Origin: an uncultured Oscillospiraceae bacterium
GTDB taxonomy: Bacteria; Bacillota; Clostridia; Oscillospirales; Ruminococcaceae
Direction of reading: 5' to 3'
Assembly (NCBI GenBank): GCA_904397845.1
Contig: CAJFOX010000005.1
Span: forward strand, 36,592-100,591
DNA: 64,000 nucleotides
Shown piece after piece: positions 19,967 to 29,957 of the stretch. The notes below the pieces were generated by a model, which did not search any database, had not been told where the DNA came from, and saw nothing but the letters and a program-made list of their open reading frames with translations. The stretch's first letter is position 1; each line of letters begins with the position of its first letter. Position numbers and translations under genes: made by a program.

Positions 19967-21211
19967 TCAGCCGCCCGCCTGCAAATCTTCCAGCTTCCAG
20001 CTGATTCTTGTGCTAACCAGCGCATCCAGCAAAAGACCATCAGGCGTGTACTCCTCTGAAAAAATTTTGCCGCTTTCCCGGATTTCAGCGGCCAGCGCCG
20101 CTTTGTCATAGGGCAAAAGCAGCCTCATCCGAAGCTGGCTGGGCGGCAGAGCTTTTGCTATTGCTTCCAGCAGCCGATTCAAACCATAGCCGGTTTTAGC
20201 GGAAATCAGCACTGTCCCGCTACCCATAACATCGGGCATGTTTTCCAGCCGGTCGCATTTATTCAGCGCCGTGACTACCGGCGTGCCGGCGCATCCCAGC
20301 TCATCCAGCAAACGGCGGGTCACTTCGATCTGATCGTCCACTTCCGGGCTGGAAATGTCGCACACATGCAGCAGAAGATCTGCGTCCGCCGCTTCTTCCA
20401 GAGTCGATTGGAACGCTTCTACCAGTTGGTGCGGCAGCCGGCGCACCAACCCTACGGTATCGATGAGCATAACAGTTCTCCCGTCCGGCAACGTCAGCGC
20501 ACGGGCAGTAGGATCCAAGGTGGCAAACAATTGATCCTCCGCCAAAACGCCCGCATCGGTGAGTGTGTTGAGCAGGGTGGATTTGCCTACATTGGTGTAA
20601 CCTACAATGGCTACGGTAATGATCCCATCTTTTTTGCGGCGTGCCCGCCGGATACTGCGCTGCCGTTCCAGATTCCGCAGCTGTTCTTCCAGCGATTCAA
20701 TCCGCCGCCGGATATGCCGCCGGTCGCTTTCCAATTTACTTTCGCCGGGTCCCCGGGTGCCGATTCCTCCGCCTAACCGGGACAAAACGGTTCCCTGTCC
20801 CATCAGCCGGGGCAGCCGGTATTTTTGCTGCGCCAGTTCTACCTGCAGCTTGCCTTCCCGGCTGCGGGCCCGCTGGGCAAAAATATCTAAAATCAGGGTG
20901 GTGCGGTCCACTACGGCCAGGCCCGTCACATCCTCAATATTGCGCAGCTGGCTGGCAGTTAGTTCATGATCGAAGATCAGGAGGTTGGCTCCCAGCGCCG
21001 CCGCCTGAGTTTTGATCTGTTCGAGCATACCGCTGCCGACACAGGTGGCTTTATCTACGGAAGGGCGTTTCTGGCTGATTTTACCCAGCACAACAGCGCC
21101 GGCCGTTTGGGCCAGCTCTTCCAATTCATCCAAAGATACCGCTGCGTCGTATTCGCCGGTATCCACCGCTACCAAAATGGCGCGTTCCTGTTCTTCTTTC
21201 ATTTCGATCAT
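19967..21211 (-). CDS. hflX: ribosome-associated GTPase HflX
   Basis: A 414-residue GTPase that splits or rescues stalled ribosomes. The HflX N-terminal domain with GGIGTRGPGE and the helical linker (about 155-190) precede the G domain with G1 GYTNVGKSTLL, G3 DTVGL and G4 NKCD. AGAAAGG lies upstream of the ATG. A C-terminal extension follows the G domain, as in many Firmicute homologues. Confidence 0.95.
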   Translation of the reverse strand: MIEMKEEQERAILVAVDTGEYDAAVSLDELEELAQTAGAVVLGKISQKRPSVDKATCVGSGMLEQIKTQAAALGANLLIFDHELTASQLRNIEDVTGLAVVDRTTLILDIFAQRARSREGKLQVELAQQKYRLPRLMGQGTVLSRLGGGIGTRGPGESKLESDRRHIRRRIESLEEQLRNLERQRSIRRARRKKDGIITVAIVGYTNVGKSTLLNTLTDAGVLAEDQLFATLDPTARALTLPDGRTVMLIDTVGLVRRLPHQLVEAFQSTLEEAADADLLLHVCDISSPEVDDQIEVTRRLLDELGCAGTPVVTALNKCDRLENMPDVMGSGTVLISAKTGYGLNRLLEAIAKALPPSQLRMRLLLPYDKAALAAEIRESGKIFSEEYTPDGLLLDALVSTRISWKLEDLQAGG

Positions 21212-21274
21212 GATTTCACGCCTTTCTAAAGGTAGTATACCACAAATTTCGTTTGTTTGGAAAGGGAGGACAAT

Positions 21275-21308
21275 AAAACGCCTCCCGGCTGACCCGAAAG
21301 GCGTTTTT
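21275..21308 (-). terminator. terminator after secA
   Basis: A hairpin with arms AAAACGCCT/AGGCGTTTT lies between the secA stop and the hflX start. On the minus strand it is followed by TTTTATTG, so it can stop secA transcripts. Confidence 0.75.
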
Positions 21309-21324
21309 TACAGAGAAAGGAAGG

Positions 21325-24057
21325 CTATCTTCCACAACAGTGTTTGTATTTCTTGCCGCTGCCGCAAGGGCAGGGATCGTTGCGGCCCACCTTTTTGCCG
21401 ACCTTGACCGGTTCTTTTTTCACCGTTCCATCGGAAGAACCGCCGGAGGCCGTCACAGGTTTGGCGACCTGCTCACGACGAGGCGCCTCCCGGCTGACCC
21501 GCACAGTGAGCATCATCTTTACCGTATCCTCTTTGATGGACTGCACCATTTCGTCGAACATATCGGAACCGACCATCCGGTATTCCACCACAGGGTCGCG
21601 CTGGGCATAAGCCTGCAAAGAAATTCCCCGCTTGAGTTCATCCATGGCGTCGATGTGATCCATCCATTTGGTATCCACGTTGCGCAGCAGCACAACCCGT
21701 TCCAGTTCACGCATCAGCTCACTGCCGATTTCCTCTTCCCGCTGCTCGTACTTCTCCTTAGCGCGGCTGATCAGTGTATCCCGGATGTCTGATTTGGAGA
21801 CATCTTCCAGCTGGCGGCCTTCATAATTGAAATCGGCTTCATCGCACAGCCAGCCGCCGAAATGCACTTTCAGGCCTTTGAGGTTCCAGTCCTCCTTATT
21901 CTCGTCGTCAGCCAAAAAGAGGTCCACCGCGTCGGAGATAGTGCTCTCCGTCATCTTAAGGATGGTTTCCTTTAAGCTTTCGCCGTTTAAGACACTGGCC
22001 CTCTGGCGATAGATGGTTTCCCGCTGTTTGTTCATCACGTCGTCGTATTCCAGCACCCGTTTTCTGGTGGCGAAGTTTCGGCCCTCCACCTTTCTCTGGG
22101 CGTTTTCGATAGCATTTGTCAGCATTTTGTTCTCAATCGGAGTTTTTTCATCCAGCCCAATGGAGTCCATCATGTTGAAGATGCGCTCTCCGCCGAACAG
22201 CCGCATTAGGTCGTCTTCCAGCGACAGGTAAAAGCGGGTGGCGCCTGGGTCCCCCTGGCGGCCGGAACGGCCGCGCAGCTGGTTGTCGATCCGGCGGGAT
22301 TCATGCCGCTCAGTGCCGATGATATATAAGCCTCCTGCCTCTTTGACCTTTTCGGCTTGCGGGGCAAATTCCTCTTTGAATTTTGCCAGCAGCTGGGCAA
22401 AGCGGGCACGTGCGTCAAGAATCTCCTGGTCGTCAGTTTCACCAAAGCCGGTAGCCTCCAGGATCATTTCCTCACTCATGCCTTCCCGGCGCAGCTGATC
22501 CTTGGCGGCGTATTCCGCATTGCCGCCCAGCACGATATCAGTGCCGCGCCCTGCCATGTTGGTGGCAATCGTCACCGCTGCGAAATGACCGGCCTGGGCT
22601 ACGATCTGGGCTTCTTTTTCATGATATTTGGCATTTAATACTTCGTGGGGAATTCCCCGGCGCTTGAGCAGTTTGGACAGAAGCTCTGATTTTTCGATGG
22701 AGACGGTGCCTACCAGCACCGGCTGCCCTTTTTCATGGCAGGCGGCGATGTCATCGATAACGGCGTTAAACTTTCCCTGTTCGGTTTTATATACCACGTC
22801 CGGGCGGTCATCCCGCCGCACCGGTTTGTTGGTAGGAATTTCGATGACATCCAATCCATAGATCTCGCGAAATTCACTCTCTTCGGTCATAGCGGTACCG
22901 GTCATACCGGCCAGCTTGTCATACATGCGGAAATAGTTTTGGAACGTAATGGTGGCCAGCGTCTGGGATTCTTTTTGAATGCTGACCCCCTCTTTTGCTT
23001 CGATGGCCTGATGCAGGCCCTCGTTATAACGCCGGCCCATCATGATGCGGCCGGTGAATTCGTCCACGATCAGCACCTGCCCGTCCTTTACCACATAATC
23101 GATGTCCCGGTGCATGATGCCGTAGGCCTTAATCGCCTGGTTGACATGGTGCAGATAGGTGGCGTTTTCCATATCCATCAGGTTATCGATCTGGAAAAAG
23201 GCCTCGGCTTTTTTCACGCCCGCCGGGGTCAAAGTAGCGGTGCGGGCTTTTTCATCTACGATGTAGTCTCCATCCACGTCGTCGTGTTCTTCCTTGGCGT
23301 CCAGCTCTTTGACCTTTACAAAACGCATTTTGCGCACAAGCTGGTCAGCCAGCTGGTACAGGTCGGTGGATTTGGCGCCGGGGCCGGAGATAATCAAAGG
23401 CGTCCGGGCCTCATCAATCAAAATAGAGTCCACTTCGTCTACAATGGCATAATGATGTCCCCGCTGTACTTGGTTTTCCTTACGGACGGCCATGTTATCA
23501 CGCAGATAGTCGAACCCCATCTCGTTATTGGTTCCGTAGGTGATGTCGGCGGCATAGGCCTGCCGCCGCTGGTCAGAATTGAGGTCGTGGACGATAAGGC
23601 CCACCGAAAGGCCTAAAAAGCGATAGACTTTGCCCATCCATTCCGAGTCGCGCTTGGCCAGATAATCGTTCACGGTAACGATGTGAACGCCTTTGCCCTC
23701 CAGCGCATTTAAATAGGCGGGCAGGGTGGCGACCAGCGTTTTGCCCTCGCCGGTTTTCATCTCAGCGATGCGGCCCTGGTGCAGCACTACGCCGCCCAGC
23801 ACCTGCACAGGGAAGGGGCGCATACCCAATACCCGGTCAGCTGCCTCCCGGCAGACGGCGAAGGCGTCGGGCAGAATGTCGTCCAGCGTCTCGCCGGCAG
23901 CAAGCCGTGCTTTCAAAGCCGGCGTCTGCTCCTGCAGCTGCCGGTCGGACATCGCTTTATATTTGTCTTCCAGGGAGAGAACCTGATCTACAATCGGACG
24001 AATATTTTTCAGTTCTCTCTGGGAATAAGTTCCAAAAATTTTTTCAAAAAGCCCCAT
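21325..24057 (-). CDS. secA: preprotein translocase ATPase SecA
   Basis: The 910-residue motor of the Sec pathway. It shows Walker [12 protein letters not shown], the DEVD box in [19 protein letters not shown], helicase motifs [11 protein letters not shown] and [11 protein letters not shown]. The C-terminal zinc-binding tail [13 protein letters not shown] binds SecB or ribosomes. The start chosen is ATG 24057 (MGLFEKIFG), with GAGGAGGGA nine bases upstream; an upstream ATG at 24096 lacks this. Confidence 0.97.
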   Translation of the reverse strand: MGLFEKIFGTYSQRELKNIRPIVDQVLSLEDKYKAMSDRQLQEQTPALKARLAAGETLDDILPDAFAVCREAADRVLGMRPFPVQVLGGVVLHQGRIAEMKTGEGKTLVATLPAYLNALEGKGVHIVTVNDYLAKRDSEWMGKVYRFLGLSVGLIVHDLNSDQRRQAYAADITYGTNNEMGFDYLRDNMAVRKENQVQRGHHYAIVDEVDSILIDEARTPLIISGPGAKSTDLYQLADQLVRKMRFVKVKELDAKEEHDDVDGDYIVDEKARTATLTPAGVKKAEAFFQIDNLMDMENATYLHHVNQAIKAYGIMHRDIDYVVKDGQVLIVDEFTGRIMMGRRYNEGLHQAIEAKEGVSIQKESQTLATITFQNYFRMYDKLAGMTGTAMTEESEFREIYGLDVIEIPTNKPVRRDDRPDVVYKTEQGKFNAVIDDIAACHEKGQPVLVGTVSIEKSELLSKLLKRRGIPHEVLNAKYHEKEAQIVAQAGHFAAVTIATNMAGRGTDIVLGGNAEYAAKDQLRREGMSEEMILEATGFGETDDQEILDARARFAQLLAKFKEEFAPQAEKVKEAGGLYIIGTERHESRRIDNQLRGRSGRQGDPGATRFYLSLEDDLMRLFGGERIFNMMDSIGLDEKTPIENKMLTNAIENAQRKVEGRNFATRKRVLEYDDVMNKQRETIYRQRASVLNGESLKETILKMTESTISDAVDLFLADDENKEDWNLKGLKVHFGGWLCDEADFNYEGRQLEDVSKSDIRDTLISRAKEKYEQREEEIGSELMRELERVVLLRNVDTKWMDHIDAMDELKRGISLQAYAQRDPVVEYRMVGSDMFDEMVQSIKEDTVKMMLTVRVSREAPRREQVAKPVTASGGSSDGTVKKEPVKVGKKVGRNDPCPCGSGKKYKHCCGR

Positions 24058-24118
24058 GGCGTCAAATCCCTCCTCGCGGCAAAAGCCGCTTTCCAAGCCA
24101 AAAACCGGATACTGTTTT

Positions 24119-24148
24119 ATTGTATCTCTTTCTATGCGGATTTGTCAA
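24119..24148 (-). promoter_or_regulatory. secA: secA promoter
   Basis: On the minus strand TTGACA (24143-24148) and TACAAT (24119-24124) are 18 bp apart, about 60 bp before the secA start. Confidence 0.75.
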
Positions 24149-24211
24149 ACAAGCTGGCTCGTTTTTGTGAACTTTTTGTTAACTTCCCCACGGAAAGAGA
24201 TTTGATTGGCC

Positions 24212-24240
24212 TTGTCTTAGCAAGCCGCGCTGTGTATACT
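24212..24240 (+). promoter_or_regulatory. promoter of the DUF554 gene
   Basis: TTGTCT (24212-24217) and TATACT (24235-24240) with a 17-bp spacer precede the DUF554 start by about 85 bp, divergent from the secA promoter. Confidence 0.65.
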
Positions 24241-24324
24241 ATGAATCATAGCGGATCGAACAGGACCGTCTGTGGAGGTTTTATATGCGGTTTTTGCCGT
24301 GCGAAAAGAAAAGGGGAAATGAGA

Positions 24325-25005
24325 ATGCTGGGAACATGGGTCAATGTGGCGGCGGTGTTAATCGGCGGGTCCATCGGACTGCTGATTCAAAAAGGGTTAT
24401 CACAGCGGTTGGCCGATACGCTGATGAAGGGGCTTGCGCTGTGTACGATCACCATCGGCATTTCCGGTGCGCTGGGTGGCAGTGACACGCTCAAGTTAAT
24501 TTTGTCGGTTGTCATCGGGGCGCTGCTGGGTGAGCTTTTGGATCTGGACGGAAAAATCCAAAGACTGGGGGCTTGGGTGGAGCGGCGCTTTTCCAAGGAA
24601 GCTGGCGGCGTTTCCATCGCCGAGGGATTCGTTACTGCCAGCCTGATGTTCTGCGTAGGGGCCATGACTATCGTCGGTTCCCTGCAAAGCGGCCTGACAG
24701 GCGACCATCAAATGCTGTTCACCAAGTCCATGCTGGATTTTGTTTCATCAATGATTTTTGCCTCTTCTTTAGGGCTGGGGGTGCTGTTCGCGGCGGGTTT
24801 TGTACTGGTGTTTCAAGGAGGCGTCACCATGCTGGCGGGGCTGGCGGCCCCGTTTCTGGGCGATGCGGTCATTGCGGAAATGACCTGTGTGGGCTCGGTG
24901 CTGATCATCGGGCTGGGGCTTAACATGCTGGGGCTAACCAAACTCAAGGTCATGAACTACCTGCCGGCCATCTTCCTGCCAATTGTGCTCTGCTTGTTGT
25001 GGTAG
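24325..25005 (+). CDS. DUF554 family membrane protein
   Basis: A 226-residue protein with about six to seven membrane segments, starting MLGTWVNVAAVLIGGSIGLLI and containing GALLGELLDLDGKI and FCVGAMTIVGSLQSGL, features of the DUF554/YqgA family. Function in the family is unknown. The ATG at 24325 follows AAGGGGA with a good spacer. A longer open frame upstream (from 23779) runs antisense to secA and is not credible. Confidence 0.88.
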   Translation: MLGTWVNVAAVLIGGSIGLLIQKGLSQRLADTLMKGLALCTITIGISGALGGSDTLKLILSVVIGALLGELLDLDGKIQRLGAWVERRFSKEAGGVSIAEGFVTASLMFCVGAMTIVGSLQSGLTGDHQMLFTKSMLDFVSSMIFASSLGLGVLFAAGFVLVFQGGVTMLAGLAAPFLGDAVIAEMTCVGSVLIIGLGLNMLGLTKLKVMNYLPAIFLPIVLCLLW

Positions 25006-25100
25006 GGAGTGATATATGATGAAAGCTGCCTTGTTTTCCCGGCTGTTTTTGTCCGCCGGGAGAAAGGGGTTTGGATAAACGGATGAAATGCATAAATTGA

Positions 25101-25140
25101 AAAAAGATCCTGCCCGATTTTTACGGGGCAGGATCTTTTT
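25101..25140. terminator. terminator between the DUF554 and GNAT genes
   Basis: AAAAAGATCCTGCCC and its complement GGGGCAGGATCTTTTT form a long stem, A-rich on one side and T-rich on the other, so it works in both directions for the converging genes. The GNAT stop codon lies within it. Confidence 0.85.
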
Positions 25141-25708
25141 CTACTGCGGCGACAGGGGGAACAAAACCGCCACGAGGTAAAAGATCCAGATAAAACAGGA
25201 TGTCAGCCTTTCCCTCTTGGTTGGTCCCATTATAAATCTCTGTGTCAAGTCCGCCGATGCGAAAACCGTTGTTGAGATAAAAAAGGCAGGCAGAAAGATT
25301 ATTGTCCTGGGCTTGTGTATAAATGCCGAGATAGCCTTTTTTGGCGGCAAGTTCTTTTGCTTTTTCTATCAGCATGGAAGCAGCGCCCTGTCTGCGGTAA
25401 TCTTGCTTTACTTTTAGATCATAAAGATACCAATATCGGAGAAATCCATCCCGCAGGATAGCGAGGCCGATGCATTTCCCATTATCATATGCCCCGATGA
25501 AAGTACTGTTCCTGCTCATACTGTCAAAATCATAATTTTCGTTGGGAAAACACATTTCACCCGTATCCTGTCGGCCAAATTTCACAATGGAATAGCTCCA
25601 TTTTTCCTTTTCATAAGAAGGAATCATGCGTCCCCAAAGCGGAAACGGTTCATTTTCTAAGAGGATATCCTGCTGATGCATTTTGTCGATCTGTCTGATT
25701 CCAAACAT
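25121..25708 (-). CDS. GNAT family N-acetyltransferase
   Basis: A 195-residue acetyltransferase. The acetyl-CoA loop reads VKQDYRRQGAASMLIEKA (about residues 105-122), followed by GIYTQAQDNNLSACLFYLNNGF typical of the fold. The C-terminal half (FRIGGLDTEIYN) resembles streptothricin/antibiotic acetyltransferases of the SatA type, but I cannot assign a substrate. ATG 25708 has GGAGGGA six bases upstream. It follows rarA by 32 bp on the same strand. Confidence 0.85.
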   Translation of the reverse strand: MFGIRQIDKMHQQDILLENEPFPLWGRMIPSYEKEKWSYSIVKFGRQDTGEMCFPNENYDFDSMSRNSTFIGAYDNGKCIGLAILRDGFLRYWYLYDLKVKQDYRRQGAASMLIEKAKELAAKKGYLGIYTQAQDNNLSACLFYLNNGFRIGGLDTEIYNGTNQEGKADILFYLDLLPRGGFVPPVAAVEKDPAP

Positions 25709-25740
25709 GAAAATCCCTCCTGTCCATGCCACTTTGGCGG

Positions 25741-27027
25741 TTACTTTTTCCCTTTTTCCTCCCAAAGCCCCAGAATTTGTCTGCGATAGGCTGCCGCCGC
25801 CTGTTCCGTTTTGTTGTCCTGAAACTGGTAGTATACCCGGTCTCGGATTTCGTCCGGCAGGTACTGCTGCGGATAGTAGTGCCCTGGGTAAGGGTGCGGG
25901 TACTGGTAGGTAAGGCCCCGCCCCAGTTTTTTGGCGCCGGAATAGTGGCTGTCCTTGAGATAGGCGGGGATGTCGCCTGTTTTGCCATTTTTCACATCGG
26001 CCATAGCCGCGTCGATGGCCAGCACCCCGGCGTTGGATTTGGGCGCGGTGCATAAAAGGATGGTAGCGTCGGCCAAAGGAAGCCGCGCTTCCGGCAGCCC
26101 CAGCTGCAAAGCGCTGTCCACGCAGGCTTTCACAATAGGGATGGCCTGGGGCCAGGCCAGGCCGATATCTTCGCAGGCGATGCACAAAAGCCTCCGGCAG
26201 GGGGAGAGGAGATCCCCGGCGACCAGGAGCCTGGCCAGATAATGCAGCGCCGCATTCTCGTCTGAGCCGCGCACCGACTTGTGAAAGGCGGAAAGGATAT
26301 CGTAGTGGGCGTCGCCGTCCCGGTCATAGCGCATGGCGCTGCGCTGGGACACCTGCCGCACCGCGTCCATGCCAATGCTGCGCCGCCCATCCTGCACCGG
26401 CGCGGACAATACGCACATCTCCACCGCGTTGATGGATTTGCGTACGTCGCCGCCGCATCCGAGCGCGATGGCCTCCACCACGCCGTCTTCCAGATCCAGC
26501 GGCGTTTGCTGTTCCCGTTCCAGAATGGAAAAAGCCCGCCGGACCGCCACCTCGATATCGGCCGCATCCACCGGTTTGAACTCAAAAACGGTGGAACGGC
26601 TTAAAATGGCGTTGTAAACATAGAAATACGGGTTCTCCGTAGTGGAGGCGATGAGGGTGATCTGCCCGTTTTCAATAAACTCCAGCAGCGACTGCTGCTG
26701 CTTTTTGTTCAGATACTGGATTTCATCCAGGTACAAAAGCACCCCGCCGATGGCCTCAAAGGTGCCCAGCCCATTGATAATTTCTTTGATGTCCGAAACG
26801 CTGGCGCTGGTGCCGTTGAGCTTATGCAGGGTCTTGCCGGTTTTTTGAGCGATGATTCTCGCTACTGTCGTTTTTCCCACGCCGGAAGGCCCGTAAAAAA
26901 TCATATTGGTGATATGCCCCGAATCCACCATCCGCCGCAGGACGGCGCCGGGACCCAGCAGGTGAGCCTGTCCCACCACGTCGTCCAGGCTGTCCGGACG
27001 GATTCGATCCGCCAGTGGTGCCGCCAT
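25741..27027 (-). CDS. rarA: replication-associated AAA+ ATPase RarA
   Basis: A 428-residue clamp-loader-like ATPase (RarA/MgsA/WRNIP1) acting at stalled forks. It shows FYGPSGVGKTTVARIIA (Walker A), LYLDEIQYLNKKQQ (Walker B), sensor STTENP and the C-terminal oligomerisation domain with YPHPYPGHYYPQQYLP. The ATG is preceded by AAAGGGGGA. It heads a two-gene unit with the GNAT. Confidence 0.96.
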   Translation of the reverse strand: MAAPLADRIRPDSLDDVVGQAHLLGPGAVLRRMVDSGHITNMIFYGPSGVGKTTVARIIAQKTGKTLHKLNGTSASVSDIKEIINGLGTFEAIGGVLLYLDEIQYLNKKQQQSLLEFIENGQITLIASTTENPYFYVYNAILSRSTVFEFKPVDAADIEVAVRRAFSILEREQQTPLDLEDGVVEAIALGCGGDVRKSINAVEMCVLSAPVQDGRRSIGMDAVRQVSQRSAMRYDRDGDAHYDILSAFHKSVRGSDENAALHYLARLLVAGDLLSPCRRLLCIACEDIGLAWPQAIPIVKACVDSALQLGLPEARLPLADATILLCTAPKSNAGVLAIDAAMADVKNGKTGDIPAYLKDSHYSGAKKLGRGLTYQYPHPYPGHYYPQQYLPDEIRDRVYYQFQDNKTEQAAAAYRRQILGLWEEKGKK

Positions 27028-27121
27028 AACAAATCCCCCTTTGCCGCGACTGTCTTGATTTTTTTATTGTAGCAGATTTTTGCCGCAATGAGAAGAACTT
27101 TTGTTCCAATTCTAAAACAAA

Positions 27122-27151
27122 TTCTGCCCGCCGGCATGCCGGCGGGCAGAA
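27122..27151 (-). terminator. terminator after the glyA unit
   Basis: A perfect GC-rich palindrome (TCTGCCCGCCGGC with its complement) followed on the minus strand by ATTTGTTTT. It lies 10 bp after the stop of the small membrane protein gene. Confidence 0.85.
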
Positions 27152-27160
27152 CAAGCAGGT

Positions 27161-27382
27161 TTAACGCAACCGTTCTTTTTTCCGGAACACAACCCCCAAC
27201 GCAAACAGCAGGACGGTTCCGAAAAGGTACGTCCCATAAAGAATCCAGGTTCCGGCCAGCGAAAGCCCAAAAGGCGTACCGTGTTCCGGATGATTCAACG
27301 CGTACCACACAAATCCCACGGCAAACAGAAAAGCAGCGATTCCACACCACAGAAAGATACGCGAGAATTTTTTTGCTTTCAT
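27161..27382 (-). CDS. small two-helix membrane protein
   Basis: A 73-residue protein with a basic N-terminus (MKAKKFSR), two membrane segments (about 9-28 and 44-64) and a basic end. AAGGAGA precedes the ATG by six bases. It begins 13 bp after the glyA stop and is followed by a strong terminator, so it is cotranscribed with glyA. I recognise no family. Confidence 0.7.
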   Translation of the reverse strand: MKAKKFSRIFLWCGIAAFLFAVGFVWYALNHPEHGTPFGLSLAGTWILYGTYLFGTVLLFALGVVFRKKERLR

Positions 27383-27395
27383 GCTGTTTCTCCTT

Positions 27396-28649
27396 TTATT
27401 CGTACAGCGGGAATTTGGCACAGACCTCGTTGACTTCAGCCCGAATCTGATCGGCGGCATTTTCAAAGTCGGTGGCTGCCAGATAAATCCAGCGGGCAAT
27501 TTTCTCCATTTCCTCCCTGCCGAAACCGCGGGAAGTCACATAGGGGGTGCCGACCCGGATGCCGCTGGTAACAAAGGGCTTCTGGGGATCATCGGGGATG
27601 GCGTTTTTGTTCACAGTGATATAGACCTCGTCCAGTCGGCGCTCCAGCTCTTTACCGGTGATGTTCATGGAACGAAGATCCAAAAGCAGCAGGTGGTTGT
27701 CGGTGCCTCCGCCCACCAGATCAAAACCTTCTTTTGTCAGGCACTGAGCCAGGTACGCCGCATTTTCCACAACCTTTTTTTGATATTCTTTAAATTCCGG
27801 CTTCAGCGCCTCGCCAAAGCAGACCGCCTTGCCGGCGATGATATGCTCCAGCGGGCCGCCCTGAGTGCCGGGGAAGATGGCTTTGTCAATCTGCTTGGCC
27901 AGCGCTTCCCGGCAGAGGATCAACCCGCCGCGGGGCCCGCGCAGGGTCTTGTGGGTAGTGGTGGTAACCACATCGGCATAAGGCACCGGGGACTGGTGCA
28001 GCCCCGCTGCCACCAAGCCGGCGATATGGGCCATATCCACCATCAAATAGGCGCCGCAGGCATCGGCCACTTCGCGGAATTTGGCAAAGTCGATGGCGCG
28101 GGCGTAAGCGGAGGCGCCTGCCACGATCAGCTTGGGCTTGTGCTCCATGGCCAGCCGCATCAGTTCGTCATAGTTGATCCTGCCGGTATCGGCGTCCACG
28201 CCATAGGGAACAAAATGAAAATAGGTGCCGGACATGTTTACCGGCGAACCATGGGTCAGATGGCCGCCGTGGGCCAGATTCATGCCCAATACGGTGTCGC
28301 CGGGCTGGATAAGCGCAAAGTAAACCGCCATGTTGGCCTGTGCACCGGAATGGGGCTGTACATTGACATGCTCCGCGCCAAAAAGCTTTTTTGCCCGCTC
28401 AATGGCCAGGGTTTCCACTTTATCCACGCACTGGCAGCCGCCGTAGTAGCGCTTGCCGGGATAACCCTCGGCATATTTGTTGGTCAGAACCGACCCCATG
28501 GCGGCCATGACAGCCGGTGAGACCAGATTTTCAGAGGCAATCAATTCAATATTTCTTCTTTGGCGTGCCAGCTCTTCGTTCATCGCTTCCCCCAATTCGG
28601 GGTCATATTTCGTTACAAAACCAATCGTATCCAACATATCTGCGTACAT
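27396..28649 (-). CDS. glyA: serine hydroxymethyltransferase
   Basis: A PLP enzyme interconverting serine and glycine with transfer of a one-carbon unit to tetrahydrofolate. The 417-residue product carries [25 protein letters not shown] and the PLP lysine motif [16 protein letters not shown] (K near residue 230). AAAGGAC precedes the ATG. It has its own promoter at 28743-28771 and is followed by a small membrane protein gene. Confidence 0.97.
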   Translation of the reverse strand: MYADMLDTIGFVTKYDPELGEAMNEELARQRRNIELIASENLVSPAVMAAMGSVLTNKYAEGYPGKRYYGGCQCVDKVETLAIERAKKLFGAEHVNVQPHSGAQANMAVYFALIQPGDTVLGMNLAHGGHLTHGSPVNMSGTYFHFVPYGVDADTGRINYDELMRLAMEHKPKLIVAGASAYARAIDFAKFREVADACGAYLMVDMAHIAGLVAAGLHQSPVPYADVVTTTTHKTLRGPRGGLILCREALAKQIDKAIFPGTQGGPLEHIIAGKAVCFGEALKPEFKEYQKKVVENAAYLAQCLTKEGFDLVGGGTDNHLLLLDLRSMNITGKELERRLDEVYITVNKNAIPDDPQKPFVTSGIRVGTPYVTSRGFGREEMEKIARWIYLAATDFENAADQIRAEVNEVCAKFPLYE

Positions 28650-28742
28650 GCAAAACCGTCCTTTCTCATTTGAACCAGAGCCGGAGAATAAATTTGTTTT
28701 CAGCAGCCCAAAGGTTCGGTTTATATTTATACCGTTCCTTTT

Positions 28743-28771
28743 ATTATAATAACAGAGGGGAAAGAAAGCAA
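28743..28771 (-). promoter_or_regulatory. glyA: glyA promoter
   Basis: On the minus strand TTGCTT (28766-28771) and TATAAT (28743-28748) are 17 bp apart, about 95 bp upstream of glyA. I see no riboswitch in the leader. Confidence 0.7.
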
Positions 28772-28820
28772 TTGTTTCCGCCGTCTGTGCCGTAAAAATA
28801 GGGGATTCCCGCAGCGCCGT

Positions 28821-29957
28821 TTATAAAAGCCGCGCCAGAATGGAGTTGGAGAGCAAAAAACCTTCCGGCGTGAAGAAAAGGCGGCCTTTTTCCAAACGCA
28901 TATATCCGGCCCGAATCATGATCCGGGCCCTTTGCCAAAGGCCGTCCCAGTCATAATCCGGACAACGGGCGGCGGCTTCTTCCCGGCAGATGCCCTGTGT
29001 CAGGCGTAGCCCCAGCATCGCGTATTCCGCCGGGCCACCGCCGGGCCCGTCATCCTGTAAAAGTGAAAGAGGGTCTTTCGCCGACAGGAATCTGCCCAAA
29101 TCCCGGGGAAAAAAGAAGCGCCGTCCGGCCATCAGGCTGTGGGCCGCCGGGCCAAGACCCAGATACTCGGCGCCCAGCCAGTATTTGCAGTTATGGCGGC
29201 TGTGAAAGCCGGGCCGGGCAAAGTTGGAGATCTCATACTGGAAAAAACCATTGTGCTCCAACACATTTACCGCATGCAGATACAATTCCGCCTGGATATC
29301 CGGGTCGGGACAGCAATCTGCCGTACCGTCCCGGCCAAAGGGAGTGTCCTCTTCGATTTTAAGCAGGTAGGCAGAAATATGGGAAACGCCGGTTTCCACG
29401 TAGAAGGCGATGGATTTTTCCACCGATTGGACCGTCTGCTGTGGAATTCCCAACATCAGATCCAGCGAGATGTTAGTGAATCCCGCCTTTTGGGCATGGG
29501 CAACCGCCAGCGCCGCTTCCTGGGCCGTATGCCGGCGGCCTAATCGCTTGAGTTCCATCCCGTCTGCCGACTGCATGCCAAAAGAAAGCCGGTTGATCCC
29601 GGCAGCATACAGTTCCTGCAAGGTCTGCTCCAACGTAGAAGCCGGATTGGCCTCCAGTGTAATTTCGGCGTGCTCCAACCCAAAATAACGCCGGGCCACA
29701 TCCAAAATCTGCCCGATGCGCCGCGCGCCCAACAGAATGGGAGTGCCGCCGCCAAAGTACAACGTGTCCGCCTGGCGGGGCCAGCGCCTGGCGGAATTTT
29801 CAAGCGCCCGGCAGATCTGTCCGGTATAGGCGTCCATCAGCACCTCGTCGGCTTTCACCGAATAAAAGTTGCAGTAAGGGCATTTTGCGGCACAGAACGG
29901 TACATGAATGTAGATTCCGGCAGTCTGCTCCCGGATGATCGGAAGATCCATGCTCAT
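28821..29957 (-). CDS. hemW: radical SAM protein HemW
   Basis: A 378-residue HemN-like radical SAM protein. The cluster motif CAAKCPYC (C-x3-C-x2-C, about residues 22-29) and the aromatic YIHVPF just before it are typical. The C-terminal HemN domain is present. HemW proteins lack the residues of true coproporphyrinogen oxidases and act as heme chaperones. The ATG overlaps the stop of the upstream methyltransferase gene by 4 bp (ATGA), so the two are translationally coupled. Confidence 0.93.
   Translation of the reverse strand: MSMDLPIIREQTAGIYIHVPFCAAKCPYCNFYSVKADEVLMDAYTGQICRALENSARRWPRQADTLYFGGGTPILLGARRIGQILDVARRYFGLEHAEITLEANPASTLEQTLQELYAAGINRLSFGMQSADGMELKRLGRRHTAQEAALAVAHAQKAGFTNISLDLMLGIPQQTVQSVEKSIAFYVETGVSHISAYLLKIEEDTPFGRDGTADCCPDPDIQAELYLHAVNVLEHNGFFQYEISNFARPGFHSRHNCKYWLGAEYLGLGPAAHSLMAGRRFFFPRDLGRFLSAKDPLSLLQDDGPGGGPAEYAMLGLRLTQGICREEAAARCPDYDWDGLWQRARIMIRAGYMRLEKGRLFFTPEGFLLSNSILARLL

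Noticed and set aside
23779..24324. A 408-codon plus-strand frame that includes the DUF554 gene
   Set aside because: Its first 180 codons are antisense to secA, and a strong ribosome binding site and the family N-terminus begin at 24325.
25709..26185. Upstream extension of the GNAT frame to 354 codons
   Set aside because: The extra codons are a shadow of rarA in another frame; the ribosome binding site is at 25708.
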